Origin: Cryptomeria japonica
Lineage: Eukaryota; Streptophyta; Pinopsida; Cupressales; Cupressaceae
NCBI RefSeq assembly: GCF_030272615.1
Contig: NC_081412.1
Coordinates: forward strand, 544,199,370 to 544,247,869
Direction of reading: 5' to 3'
Length of the DNA: 48,500 nucleotides
Positions 8,257-17,094 of this stretch are shown here, piece after piece. Made by a program: the position numbers and the translations under genes. A model generated the notes under the pieces. The model saw only the letters and a list, made by a program, of their open reading frames with translations, did not search any database and was not told the DNA's origin. The first letter of the stretch is position 1, and each line of letters begins with the position of its first letter.

Positions 8257-9970
8257 TGTAGCGTCGTAAATTGTACGCACTTGCTAGGGTGGTACAATTT
8301 CACACCTAGTTTAGCACCCGCCTGGGCGCATTTTGTACTTTGCAATGCATTTCCCCTTTAGCACTTAATTAATTAAATTAATTAGGTCTAAGGCTCTATT
8401 TCATCATCTTCCACATCATAAAGTTGGGCCCTTTCATTAAAGTGTGCCCTTTTTCATTTTATTCCTCCAATACATCATTTAATCAAAAACCCTAATTAGG
8501 TCCTATTTTGAACTTGGGGGCTTGATTTTGGGGGTCAAAACATCTTGAAATCACCTGTAACTTTGGGATTCTCTCTAAAATCATCATATTTGACGGCCCT
8601 GAAAATTTGGTGAAAAGTTGTCGAGACCATGGCGCCCGGAGAGGACCATGGCACCCGGAGTGCACATGGTCCCGGACATTTTTCCCAAAATTTTAGGAGC
8701 GTGATCCAATCACAAAATAAAGCTTCACCCCAAGAAATTGGCTGGATATTCAATCTCTAGGTCGGCCAAAAGTTGAAATTAATACCTAGGGTTTCATATA
8801 TAAGAGCTCTCTTTCTTCATTTGAAAGGATCAGAATTTTGGCTTTAAAGAACCTTCTATGCAGCGAAAGAGCAGATCTTTGAAGACTTCAACAACATTCA
8901 ACATCCATCCATCAAGCATTCATTAATTTCATTCATCCATTTAGGGCTTTGAAGACATTGAAGAGCAATAAGGGATCACTGACTGAAGATTGGCTTGTAC
9001 CCCTCCCTTGGGGTTGGGTATGATTTCATGTTGTTTTCATGTCTTTGCATAAGCCTCATTATATCATTTGTATTCATGCTTTAGATCACTTTGCATCTTG
9101 ATTTAGAGCATTTACATTATCATTTACAAGCAATTAGGGTTTACTTTCTAGGTTGCTCTAGTTTGCTTACTTGCATTTTAGGATCTTGCACACACACAAG
9201 GTCTGCACACACATTACTTTTACAATACAACTTGGCTATTCGTGGAGGTGGAAATCACTGAAGCAGGGGTTTGACTAAGGAAAAACCCTATATAGCCGCC
9301 CACACACCTTTTCAGATATAAGTGCAGGTTTCAAAATTCGAAAGACGCCGCAAGTTGTAGATCCGGGAAAAGCAGGCCGAGACAGCACTCCCCACCAAAT
9401 CTCAGAGCAAAAGACCAGGACAGGGGCGTGGGGCACCCTGGTCCTACCAGGATAGGGGCATGGGGTGCCCTGTTCCTACCAGGACAGGGGCGCTGGGCAC
9501 CCTGGTCCCTGGGACAGGGGCATTGGGTGCCCTGGTCCTTCTGACAGATAGCATTTCTGACAGTTTTCCAGAGTGCAAAATAGCAGTTTTCAGAGTAGTT
9601 TCAAGGTCAGAATCAGGACAGTGGCACCCGTGCCCCCATCCCGAACATTTTCATTCATATTTTAACGCCAGGTACACATTTGCATTCTTGTCTTGTCCTT
9701 GTGTTTACAGCTTTCCATTGTTTAAGTTCAATTCTGCAATCTTGTTATTAGTTCATACTTGCACTTTGGGGTTGGGAATTGAACTTGCATCATTTTATCT
9801 TTCAATTGCAACAAAGGAATAGAAATCCTAATAGGTATCCCGTGGCTCTCTCTTCCACAAAAAGAAGTAGCCAATTGTGTGATACCTCTAGGCTCTTTTG
9901 TATTCCACAAGTGTGTGATTGAAAGTGAGATTAGGGCATGTTTGCTTAGTGTCACTTTTTCCCCCACACA
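8257..9970 (+). repeat. Right (3') LTR of the Tat-type element
   Basis: The LTR is 1714 bp, TGTAGCG to CCCACACA, homologous to 1226-2877. It is 62 bp longer because it carries four rather than two copies of the 31-32-bp GC-rich unit (9414-9540). A TATA-like CATATATAAG lies near 8796, upstream of GAGCTCTCTTTC, the likely start of R. Confidence 0.93.
9414..9540 (+). repeat. LTR minisatellite, four copies of a 31-32-bp unit
   Basis: The unit runs approximately CCAGGACAGGGGCGCTGGGC plus ACCCTGGTCCTA. Four diverged copies lie here and two at about 2383-2445 in the left LTR. Each unit contains the interrupted palindrome CCTGGTCCTACCAGG or a near match, so the RNA could fold into a chain of hairpins. 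The two-unit difference accounts for the LTR length difference. Confidence 0.85.
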
Positions 9971-9975
9971 GTAGG
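9971..9975. repeat. Target-site duplication GTAGG, right copy
   Basis: This matches 1221-1225 exactly. After it the older minus-strand sequence (LINE RNase H) resumes. Confidence 0.93.
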
Positions 9976-9983
9976 ATTGCCAT

Positions 9984-10240
9984 GTCTACCATCCAGAGAG
10001 CTTTACTCCTTCATTGGAAAAATAGTCAACGACCACATTTGCTTCCCTAAACATGTGTGAAATTCTTACATTCTCAAAGTTGCTAATGAGGGATTTAGCT
10101 TCGTCGATCCAATTTTTGATGGTCCATGAGGGGGATGACTTACCTAAAAGGCATTTGATAATATATTTCGAGTCCCCCTCAATCCATATATTTTTAATAT
10201 TCAATTTTATAGCAAGGTCAATGATCTAGAATGCTCCTAT
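9984..10240 (-). pseudogene. LINE (L1-like) RNase H domain remnant, copy A
   Basis: The minus strand reads the second half of a plant-type RNase H (RVT_3 family): IEGDS (a catalytic Asp) followed by the helix region, then IRISHMFREAN-like text and VVDYFSNEGV, which corresponds to the usual ADxLANxG (here the Ala is Val and Leu is Phe). It ends at a stop near 9985. Further into the N-terminal side there are stops at about 10229 and further up, so it is dead. This module normally ends the pol ORF of plant L1-like LINEs. Its 3' neighbour was split off by the Tat-type insertion and now lies at 200-1213. Confidence 0.75.
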
Positions 10241-10252
10241 GGTTTTGGCTAA

Positions 10253-11024
10253 GTGATTGGACTAAGAGCCCAAGGGGAGTGGCATCACCGAAACAACACT
10301 GAAGATAGTTTGTTAATAAACATTGCAATCAATACTTTAGAGAAGTTAATGCCCTCATTCCAAAAGGATACATCTAATACTTCATCTGGGCAATTGAAAA
10401 GCCTAATTGATTCTATTGATTCCCATTTTGAATATTTTGAGAAATCTGTAGACGTTAAGGTCAGGAGTGAATTTGAAGCTAAAAGGCTCTGCACCCTAAA
10501 GAAAATGATCTCAAATGATAGACTCACATTGAGTAATTGTGTAAACATAATGCAAAATGCAATAATCGTAGGTGGAAACTTGTACAAATCATGCTTATCT
10601 CTGAACAAGTTCACTATATATTGAGAAGAAGTCTCAGGAGTACAAGGATCAATTGGAAATATTGTCTTAGTCAGTTGATCCATTGTCAAATTCTTTAAGC
10701 CAGCATAAAAATCTAGTAATTCCTATGCTTGAGAAGATTTGAAATCTGAGTTATGATCAGGAAAGGATAATTGGTAGAGTTGTAGAACTTAGGAGTCATA
10801 TTGTCCCTAAGTTGGATGTAATGCTAAATTCTCTTCAAGATGCTTAGAGTGCTCTCAAGATAGATGGTTTGGTTAATCTCAAGATTGCAGAAGTGCAGTC
10901 TTATCTTCTCAGTGGGTTTATCATAGTTTTTGAGAATCTGCAAAAGGGTTGGGATAGTCACTTTGACTCATTAAATAATTTGTATATAGATATTTTCAAG
11001 TTTTTTATGAAGACTATACAATAA
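10253..11024 (+). pseudogene. Unknown charged, coiled-coil-like ORF of a retroelement, degenerate
   Basis: The open frame 10253-10624 continues after one frameshift (near 10621) to a terminal TAA at 11022-11024, crossing a TAG (about 10665), a TGA (about 10737) and a TAG (about 10845). The product is about 255 residues, lysine/glutamate/leucine-rich and probably mostly helical. It has runs such as FEYFEKSVDVKVRSEFEAKR and VQSYLLSGFIIVFENLQKGW but no motif I can place (no zinc knuckle, protease or RT). It lies 230 bp upstream of a polypurine tract and an LTR in the same orientation, so it was probably the 3'-most ORF of that element. Codon-level coherence over a frameshift and three stops argues that it is a real decayed gene rather than chance. 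Confidence 0.6.
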
Positions 11025-11240
11025 TTTTGGCCTTAATTCTTGATTTCCGGTATCTTACCTTTGTCATTGATGTCAAAGGGGGAGTGTATAGGAGTGAAAA
11101 ATGTTGATCTAAGGGTGAGTTCCTTAATTATTTTAGTCTTTGATTCTTTGGAATCCAGTGATTACATTCTTGGTTGCAGTGTATATATTTTGGTTTTGAT
11201 CCGACCCCTAGTCTTTTTTCACTAAGTGTTGTCATCAATT

Positions 11241-11254
11241 GCATAGGGGGAGAT
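11241..11254 (+). promoter_or_regulatory. Polypurine tract before an LTR
   Basis: ATAGGGGGAGAT directly precedes TGTTGGA at 11255. This is the classic PPT/3'-LTR junction of copia-like plant elements. It marks the start of plus-strand DNA synthesis in the parent element. Confidence 0.75.
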
Positions 11255-12557
11255 TGTTGGAAAGAGACACTATAGGTATGTTGTGATGTTGTCATTGATG
11301 AAAAATCATATTAGTTTTGGCATCTGCACTTCATGTTTTCATCATCTTGGAAGATTGATTAGAGATTGATCAAGTATTGGTAAGGTCCGATAAGATGAAT
11401 AGGGTATCCGACAAAGTGTACAATATTTTGGTTGAGTATTTTTATTTGTGGATCTAGGACATGTGTTGTGGTTATGCAATTTACCTTATTGTAGGTCTAT
11501 AGCCTTCTCCAGTAATCATGTTTTGGCTAGAACAATGGTTATTAGTGGTAACGTGTGATAATTTAGTTTGTGGATGTTGCAGATCAATTTTTGCGGTTGA
11601 TTGTGTGTTCGAGGTTGGTAAGCCAACCTGTGGGAAGCATGTGGATATTTGGTTGTGGTTCTCTTGGTTGTTTTTTGATCAGATTGAAGTCAACTTGTGT
11701 ATGTGTTTCATCTTTTGTGATGTGTTCTTGAGGCCGACTTGGTGGTGACCTAAATTGGTAATGTGGATATATAAGACAGGTTTATTTGATTATTTTGGAG
11801 ATAAATGTGTGTGTGGGATATATGTATGAGCGAGTGTGCATAGTCTCATGTGTGCAAGGTGTATATTGGTGCTCCTGTATGTTGCAGAATATCATAACAG
11901 ATCAGTTTTGTAGAGAAGAGTAAGAAATATTTTGTACTTAACAGGAACTATAAAATATTTTTTGATGCTATTTGATAGTTAAAAACACATTGTAATCTCT
12001 TACAATCATTTGTAAGGCAGTGAGCCTTCTGGGTTGTAGTCCTCATTTGTAAACATTGAGCAGTGGGCTCTGGGCAGTGTGTTTGAATGCATGTGCATTC
12101 CCCTACGTAAATTTTTTATACTTTTCATAAAGTATTTTAATATTGTGGGTTAGAATCCCATTGTAGTTTTTCCCTTAACCGGGTTTCCACATAAAAATCT
12201 TGGTGTTATGGTGTTGTCAATCTTTGTTTTGTGTTTCTATACTTTAATTTCTTTAATTTTCATTAAGTGGTTTAAAGGTCATATTGTCAAATTTAAAAAT
12301 TACAGAACACTAATTCCCCCCTCATAAAGTATTTTAATATTGTGGGTTAGAATCCCATTGTAGTTTTTCCCTTAACCGGGTTTCCACATAAAAATCTTGG
12401 TGTTATGGTGTTGTCAATCTTTGTTTTGTGTTTCTATACTTTAATTTCTTTAATTTTCATTAAGTGGTTTAAAGGTCATATTGTCAAATTTAAAAATTAC
12501 AGAACACTAATTCCCCCCCCCCCCCTCCCCCCCTCTCAGTGTTCATTGATTCCAACA
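11255..12557 (+). repeat. LTR (3') of a truncated copia-like element
   Basis: The 1303-bp segment begins TGTTGGA and ends TCCAACA, a perfect 7-bp terminal inverted repeat, and is preceded by a polypurine tract. The 3' half holds the phrase TTTTTCCCTTAACCGGGTTTCCACATAAAAATC, split here as TTTTTCCCTTAACCGG then GTTTCCACATAAAAATC, which I know as a conserved block of plant copia LTRs. No 5' LTR copy is present in the window and no matching duplication was found on the left, so the element is 5'-truncated. The LTR is lengthened by a 197-bp tandem duplication. Confidence 0.75.
12126..12519 (+). repeat. Perfect-looking 197-bp tandem duplication
   Basis: CATAAAGTATTTTAATATTG... starts at 12126 and again at 12323. 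The two 197-bp copies appear identical to the end of the unit, where the second runs into a C13-T-C7 tract (about 12513-12533). The surrounding LTR is single copy. Confidence 0.9.
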
Positions 12558-13535
12558 TCCTCCCATGCAAATGGGGGTGCTATTTGTGGATTTTGTGGAT
12601 CCCCCTTGTACTCTTTTTTCTTGCTTATAGATGGAGGCTTTTACAATTTTCTTTTGTTATATATTTGGGAGCCATGCTAAAATCCAGTGCTTTTGCTTTG
12701 GGGAGCTTATTAACATCCCATGGTGTGGCTATTATAGGTTATGGGATCCTTGTGAAAACCCTTGTTCTTCTGTACTAGAGAAAATTTAAGGGAGCCTTTT
12801 CAAAACCCTTGTTTATTCTAATGATGGGGTATGCTCATTTATTTTTATATCTTTTGACTCTTGGATCTCTTTATGATGAGGGTTATTTTGTCCCTCTCTT
12901 TCTTGATTCCATGGCTTTGATTGTTGTGCTCCATTTTCTGCATCTTGGGGTTACTTTGGTTTTTCCTATTGAGGTGGTCCTATCTTCTATGGAGGGGGAG
13001 ATGGATGTGGATGGAGGTGACCTCTCTCCTATTCAGGTGGACTTGGATTCTAATAGATATGCCTAGAAGTGTTGTTGAGGGGTTCAAGAAGGCCTATCAT
13101 TTGGTTGTAAGGGAGTTGTTGATGACATTTTTTCTATCTTCTTCCATTTATATCCTTTAGAGGTGGAGACATTGAAAATTTTGTTTCTCATAGTGGTGAT
13201 CACTCTCAAGGAGAAGGTTATGAGAGCCTGGATATAACCCATGATTATGGATGAGGGAGCCTTCTTCCCTATGTTCATGTTTATCTAAAATATTGAAGGG
13301 TGGCTTAGGCCTTCTTCTTTTGCAAACAATTTTGTAATTCTTATTTTATATTATTAGGTTGTGGTTGGGTTGTTATATGTTTATGTTATATCTTTCTACA
13401 ACATTTCTTGGTTGGTTTAGGATTCATGAAAAATATGAGGGTTTCAAGTCCCTTCAAAACTTGTTGTATGGAGTTTTGGGTCCGCTCAAAACTTGTTTTA
13501 TCCTTAATAAAAAACATAGGTAAAATCTAGGTGTG
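12558..13535 (+). other. T/G-rich segment, possibly a LINE 3' end
   Basis: No coding sequence is convincing here; several plus-strand frames are open only because the strand is T- and G-rich. The right end carries two TCAAAACTTGTT phrases (about 13457 and 13485) and then CCTTAATAAAAAACATAG, which looks like a polyadenylated 3' end. The minus-strand ORF B breaks off just beyond it. A plus-oriented, 5'-truncated LINE tail inserted into ORF B is the simplest reading. Confidence 0.35.
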
Positions 13536-13547
13536 AAATATTTTGTA

Positions 13548-13930
13548 ACATCCATCCAAGGTGAATAATATCATCAACAATAGGGTTTCATATTTCTATT
13601 TGTCAGGGAACTTTTTCCTATTATACCCACTTTGTAGCCTCGATACACCTTCGCCCACCTTGAAGAATCACTTAAATTCCTCTTTAGAAGAGCCCTCCGA
13701 CTGCTGTAGGAAGGTTATTCCATCTTGAAGAAGCCTAGTAATGGAAATAATCAAATCTAACATGACTCTAAAGGTGACCTTTCCAATTTTCACCACCTCC
13801 TTTTTTGAGGCCTGGGCAAAGTTCTTAGAGAGTTCTAGATCAAAACCCTACATGCCTTCAACATAACTATCCAAGTTCCCTTTAACCACTTTATGCCATG
13901 TAGTGTCAATTTTCTCTTGAATTATTCACA
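13548..13930 (-). pseudogene. Unknown repetitive ORF ('ORF B'), related to ORF A
   Basis: One minus-strand frame reads about 127 codons with only three stops (TAG about 13848, TGA about 13670, TAG about 13592). Readable blocks include FDLELSKNFAQA, KEVVKIGKVTFRV, SSKEEFK and FTLDGCY. It lines up with ORF A around A's KVIINEGLIGEFTCLSTKGM and MDKRF segments, with matching spacing of basic, hydrophobic and Gly-Glu positions. Just after FTLDGCY the match ends, where a plus-strand 3' end-like segment begins. Function is unknown. It sits about 270 bp downstream of a LINE RNase H on the same strand, the same order as in the ORF A locus. Confidence 0.5.
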
Positions 13931-14193
13931 TGTATCAGGTTCCATTTGAATTAAGTCCCCCCAATCTCAAACATAAAGAGATTTGGAGAAGAAATGAGAT
14001 GGGTAATGGAGAAGATAATACACAACACATTCGAGGAAAAGGGAAAGTGACATTGGTTTTCAAAAAAGACGTCCACCACCAAAGTTGAAAATGGATAGCC
14101 AAAAGAGCGGTGAATAAAATTATTAAAGAAAATATTTCATTATACTCCATTAAACTTTTTGTCCTCAGAGATCACCGTTGAACCAAATCTAGA

Positions 14194-14610
14194 ATATCAT
14201 AGATATTTGTCTAGATTTTTAAATCCTTGATAAATGGTCCTATTGAGGCCAACTTGTCTGTAACTTTATTTCCTTTCATTCTTGTGTAACAAGGGTGGAT
14301 GTGGTTAATTGTTCAAATGAAGGTCTTACACTTGGCCACCAAGTCTTCACACTTTGAGTTTAGAGTAGCTTCATTCTTAAGAAATAGGATGGTGTTTCTT
14401 GAATCACCTTCTATTATGATTCAATTGTAATTTATTTCATTGATAATAATTAGGTCGTAATAGATGGCAACCACCTCTGCAAATCTTAATATTTGTGAGC
14501 TCCAGTTGGCCACATTCGCCAACACAATATTAACCCTATGGTCATGGATGATACCATCCCAAACCACCAGACTTGGGTTTCCTTTCAATGAGCCTTAAGG
14601 GAGAAAAAAA
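14194..14610 (-). pseudogene. LINE (L1-like) RNase H domain remnant, copy B
   Basis: One minus-strand frame of about 138 codons reads an RVT_3-type RNase H: SLKGNPSLVVWDGIIHDH (the usual DGASKGNPG opening, first Asp lost), FAEVVAIYY (the AE..A helix), IIIEGDSRNTI (catalytic Asp retained) and GNKVTDKLASIG (the ADxLA block, here TDKLA). It closes at TAG 14194-14196. Two in-frame TGA codons make it a pseudogene. It follows the RT fragment at 14960-15370 at a shorter distance than in intact L1 pol, so the thumb/linker region (14611-14959) is partly deleted or unreadable. Confidence 0.75.
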
Positions 14611-14959
14611 TAAAATCTAAACATATGAAAATATTCTATTTCCTTTCAATAGTTGCAAGAATAATGTGTTGATAAAATAGACTTTTCTATGGCTCTTCTT
14701 CTATAACAACTCTAATCCATGTTTAGCACTTGTTTGAATACAATGTAACCATGTAGTAGGATTATGTACACAAAATTATCATGAACCAATTTGAGTGTTA
14801 AAGGTGTTAAATAATTTTATTTAAATATTCATAATATTTTTAATTTAGGCATTCAACAAGAGGATTAATGCAAATGGGAAGCTAGTAATATATATTTCAC
14901 AACTTGGATATTGATTACCAACAAAAAAAATGTTTCACTAAGCACAATTTTTTATTTTT
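14611..14959 (-). other. Degenerate LINE region between RT and RNase H
   Basis: AT-rich DNA with stops in all frames. By position it should be the RT thumb and zinc-ribbon linker of the minus-strand LINE, but nothing beyond composition supports this. Confidence 0.3.
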
Positions 14960-15370
14960 GGGTCAATGGGGAATTTTTTTTACATACTAGAAAGGGGAAC
15001 TCATAGCCTAAAGGGGGTACCCAAGTAACAAATTTTTTTCTCATGTTTTAACAAATTCCACTTTATAGGAATCCATTGATGAGTAGGGTCCATTCACACC
15101 ACAAGAATTTTTTTAAGATGCGATAACTTTGAATCACAAATAAACTGATAAATATTAAGGCCACCCATCACATAATTAATCTCCTCTTCAAAAATTCTAA
15201 GAAAGAGCATAATATCATCAAAAAAATAAAAATCAAGCCCAATTATATTGTTTGAAATAAAAGATACCCTTGATCATGTTAATTTAAATATTCTTTTATA
15301 TCAAAGAGAAAGAGCATTAGGAGTAATTTAACATGGAGAAAAGGTGACAAAGGATAACACTTTTTGGTTC
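14960..15370 (-). pseudogene. LINE reverse transcriptase, C-terminal palm fragment
   Basis: The minus strand reads an L1-type RT from the block before motif B (weak) through ITPNALSL, then FFDDIMLFL at about 15204-15235, the FxDD form of RT motif C (both catalytic aspartates kept), and then ICYLGTPF at about 15011-15035, the YLGxP block that follows motif D in LINE RTs. Stops are frequent. It is the continuation of the RT part at 17095-17640, separated by 1.7 kb of unrelated sequence. Confidence 0.7.
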
Positions 15371-15528
15371 AGAACTTTAGGGGTAATGGGCTTGTCAATA
15401 ATTTATTTATAACTATATAAGTATTTGCATCTTTTAATTACATTCAAACACGTTTATAAGTTTTTGAAACAAAAGAAAACCATTTTAACATTTTTCAAGG
15501 ATAAGAGAAAATTCAAAGAGAAATAACA

Positions 15529-15744
15529 ATGGCAGATAGAAGAGGAGGGAACAAAAGAGGGAGGTTTTCTAGAGAAGACAAATATAGGGATGGTGAGGGA
15601 GCTAAAGATGAATTAGATCAAGGTGCTCTTGTTGGTGAGGTTGTTGTGAGAGGATTTATCATCACTCTTTTTTGGTTTATCTTTTCTTTAACGGGGTTGT
15701 TTTCCTCAAATAGAGAAGGGGTGTTTTTGTCTATGACCTCTTAA
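15529..15744 (+). CDS. Small ORF, Arg/Gly-rich start, unknown
   Basis: This 71-codon ORF starts MADRRGGNKRGRF, then has a charged stretch (REDKYRDGEGAKDELD) and a hydrophobic tail of about 25 residues. The Arg/Gly-rich, charged beginning after a TATA-like box and a purine-rich leader looks like a genuine N-terminus. The tail past about codon 40 looks like read-through into T-rich DNA. It may be the first exon or first codons of a LINE ORF1 or captured gene. I do not recognise it. Confidence 0.25.
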   Translation: MADRRGGNKRGRFSREDKYRDGEGAKDELDQGALVGEVVVRGFIITLFWFIFSLTGLFSSNREGVFLSMTS

Positions 15745-16546
15745 TTTTATGTAGGGGATGCTAGGCCCCTTTTATTTTGTGTGGTGGTATGGAAGGCTTG
15801 AAGGAGGATAGGATGGGTTTTTCCTAGCTCTTTTGTTCCTTACTTGTGTTGCTTGCGAGGATTGTGGTAGATTTGGCAAGGATGGACGATAGAGATGAGG
15901 TGTTTTGTGGAAACCTTACATCTTGTGTTTCCTTCCCTACCTTCTTATGTTGGGTAACTAAAAGTGTTTGCTACAAAATCTAGGTGAGTATGTTTTCCCT
16001 ATTTTCTCTTTCCAGAGATTTTTTCTCTCCTTTGTTGCCTTCTTTGTTATTTTACTTTGAAGGTGCAGGGTTTGTCTCCACAGGCTATGTTATCTACCTC
16101 TGATGATGGAGGTTTGTTTACATTGTACTCATTGATATCCTTTTTGGAAAGAGTACTAGTGGTGTTGACTTCTCTACTTTCCTTGGGTCTCCATTGGTGG
16201 TTCATGTTGTAGACTATTTTCCATTTTGATTTTGTGTCTAGTTTAGGGGAGGTTGCTAATTGTTTTTATTTTTGGTACTACTATTTAGGCACTTTGCAGG
16301 AATAAGGGATACCTTCCTCTCTCACCTTTGCATGGTGGTCATTGTGAGGTGAACTTGGTAGTTTGGCCCTTCTTAGAAGATTATTTTTTTGATAGTGGGC
16401 CTATTGTGGTGGACCTAGTTGACGTGGTTGTAGTTGATCTTGTCTAAAGGTTGTTAGGCTCCTTCAGATCCCTTTTCATTCCTATGGAAATGATGGTTCA
16501 TAGTGGTCTCATTAGTATAATGTTTTAGGGTACTTTTTAAAACCTA

Positions 16547-17062
16547 ATGTGTCTCAGTGGTATTGTAGATGATAGATCTATTGAGGTGGTTTCTTTATTT
16601 GCAAGGATATCTACGAGTACAAGGTTTACAGATTGTTTTAAAAAGCCTTTGAGATTTCTTGCACTAGTCCATTCTTTGGGTATGTTATTTAATGTTCTAC
16701 TGGAATGGATAGGCAATTTTACATGCACAAGGTTTCTTTCTACCTCTAGATGTTTATGTCTTCCTTCATTTTGTAATTTGATCTTGCTTCAAGTTGGTCA
16801 TTCAGGGGAAAGGTTGTGGAAAACCTTTCAAAATTCATATTTTGTTGACTCTACCCTTGGCTATTTTTGTTCCAGCTCAAGGGTTTTTTCCAAGAAGACA
16901 ATTTGGGGTTCTTTCATAAACTTCTCTATTTTGATCAAGTGGTTTTCTTGTGATGGGACCCTTGTTCTCATCAATTATTTGATCCAATCAAAATCCTCTT
17001 CTCAAAAGAGGGTTGTATCATTTTTTGGTTTCTTTTGGTCTCGGTGGTCTTACACCTTGTGA
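16547..17062 (+). other. 171-codon open frame, unrecognised
   Basis: A plus-strand frame of 171 codons is open here, rich in Phe, Leu, Ser and Cys as expected from T-rich DNA. It has no recognisable domain, and its minus-strand counterpart is also partly open. I list it for length only; chance openness is a good explanation. Confidence 0.15.
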
Positions 17063-17094
17063 ATTCCTCCCTTTTGTGCACCTACATGGTAGTT

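Larger units (their letters stand above)
1226..9970 (+). mobile_element. Tat-type Ty3/gypsy LTR retrotransposon lacking RT/RNase H/integrase
   Basis: The element is complete at both ends: left LTR 1226-2877, right LTR 8257-9970, TG...CA termini and TSD GTAGG. The 5379-bp internal region has a PBS-like site right after the left LTR, one 869-codon ORF ending in a retropepsin, a G-patch segment in the +1 frame, and about 1.9 kb of non-coding, repeat-rich DNA. No reverse transcriptase, RNase H or integrase motif (YxDD, DDE, HHCC) is readable in any frame of the interior, so it must be non-autonomous. The protease block and the G-patch are, from what I know of these families, typical of the Tat/Ogre lineage. 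The LTRs differ by roughly 20 positions in their first 550 bp by eye, so insertion is fairly recent compared with its neighbours. It sits inside an older minus-strand LINE/ORF A locus. Confidence 0.85.
15371..17090 (+). other. Unexplained 1.7-kb segment splitting the LINE RT
   Basis: This segment lies exactly between two halves of one minus-strand RT, so it is an insertion or rearrangement. The plus strand is T/G-rich. It opens with a TATA-like ACTATATAAG (about 15411) followed 110 bp later by an ATG in a decent context (AACAATGGC, 15529). I see no LTR, no PBS, no clear poly(A) and no target duplication. Confidence 0.4.

Noticed and set aside
12405-13160. Several overlapping plus-strand frames of 75-91 codons
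   Set aside because: T/G-rich strand gives Phe/Leu/Val/Trp-rich text in more than one frame at once; no domain, and part overlaps the 197-bp duplication.
13935-14150. 71-codon minus-strand frame between RNase H copy B and ORF B
   Set aside because: Cys/Leu/Phe/Trp-rich text without similarity to LINE tail or ORF A; likely spacer.
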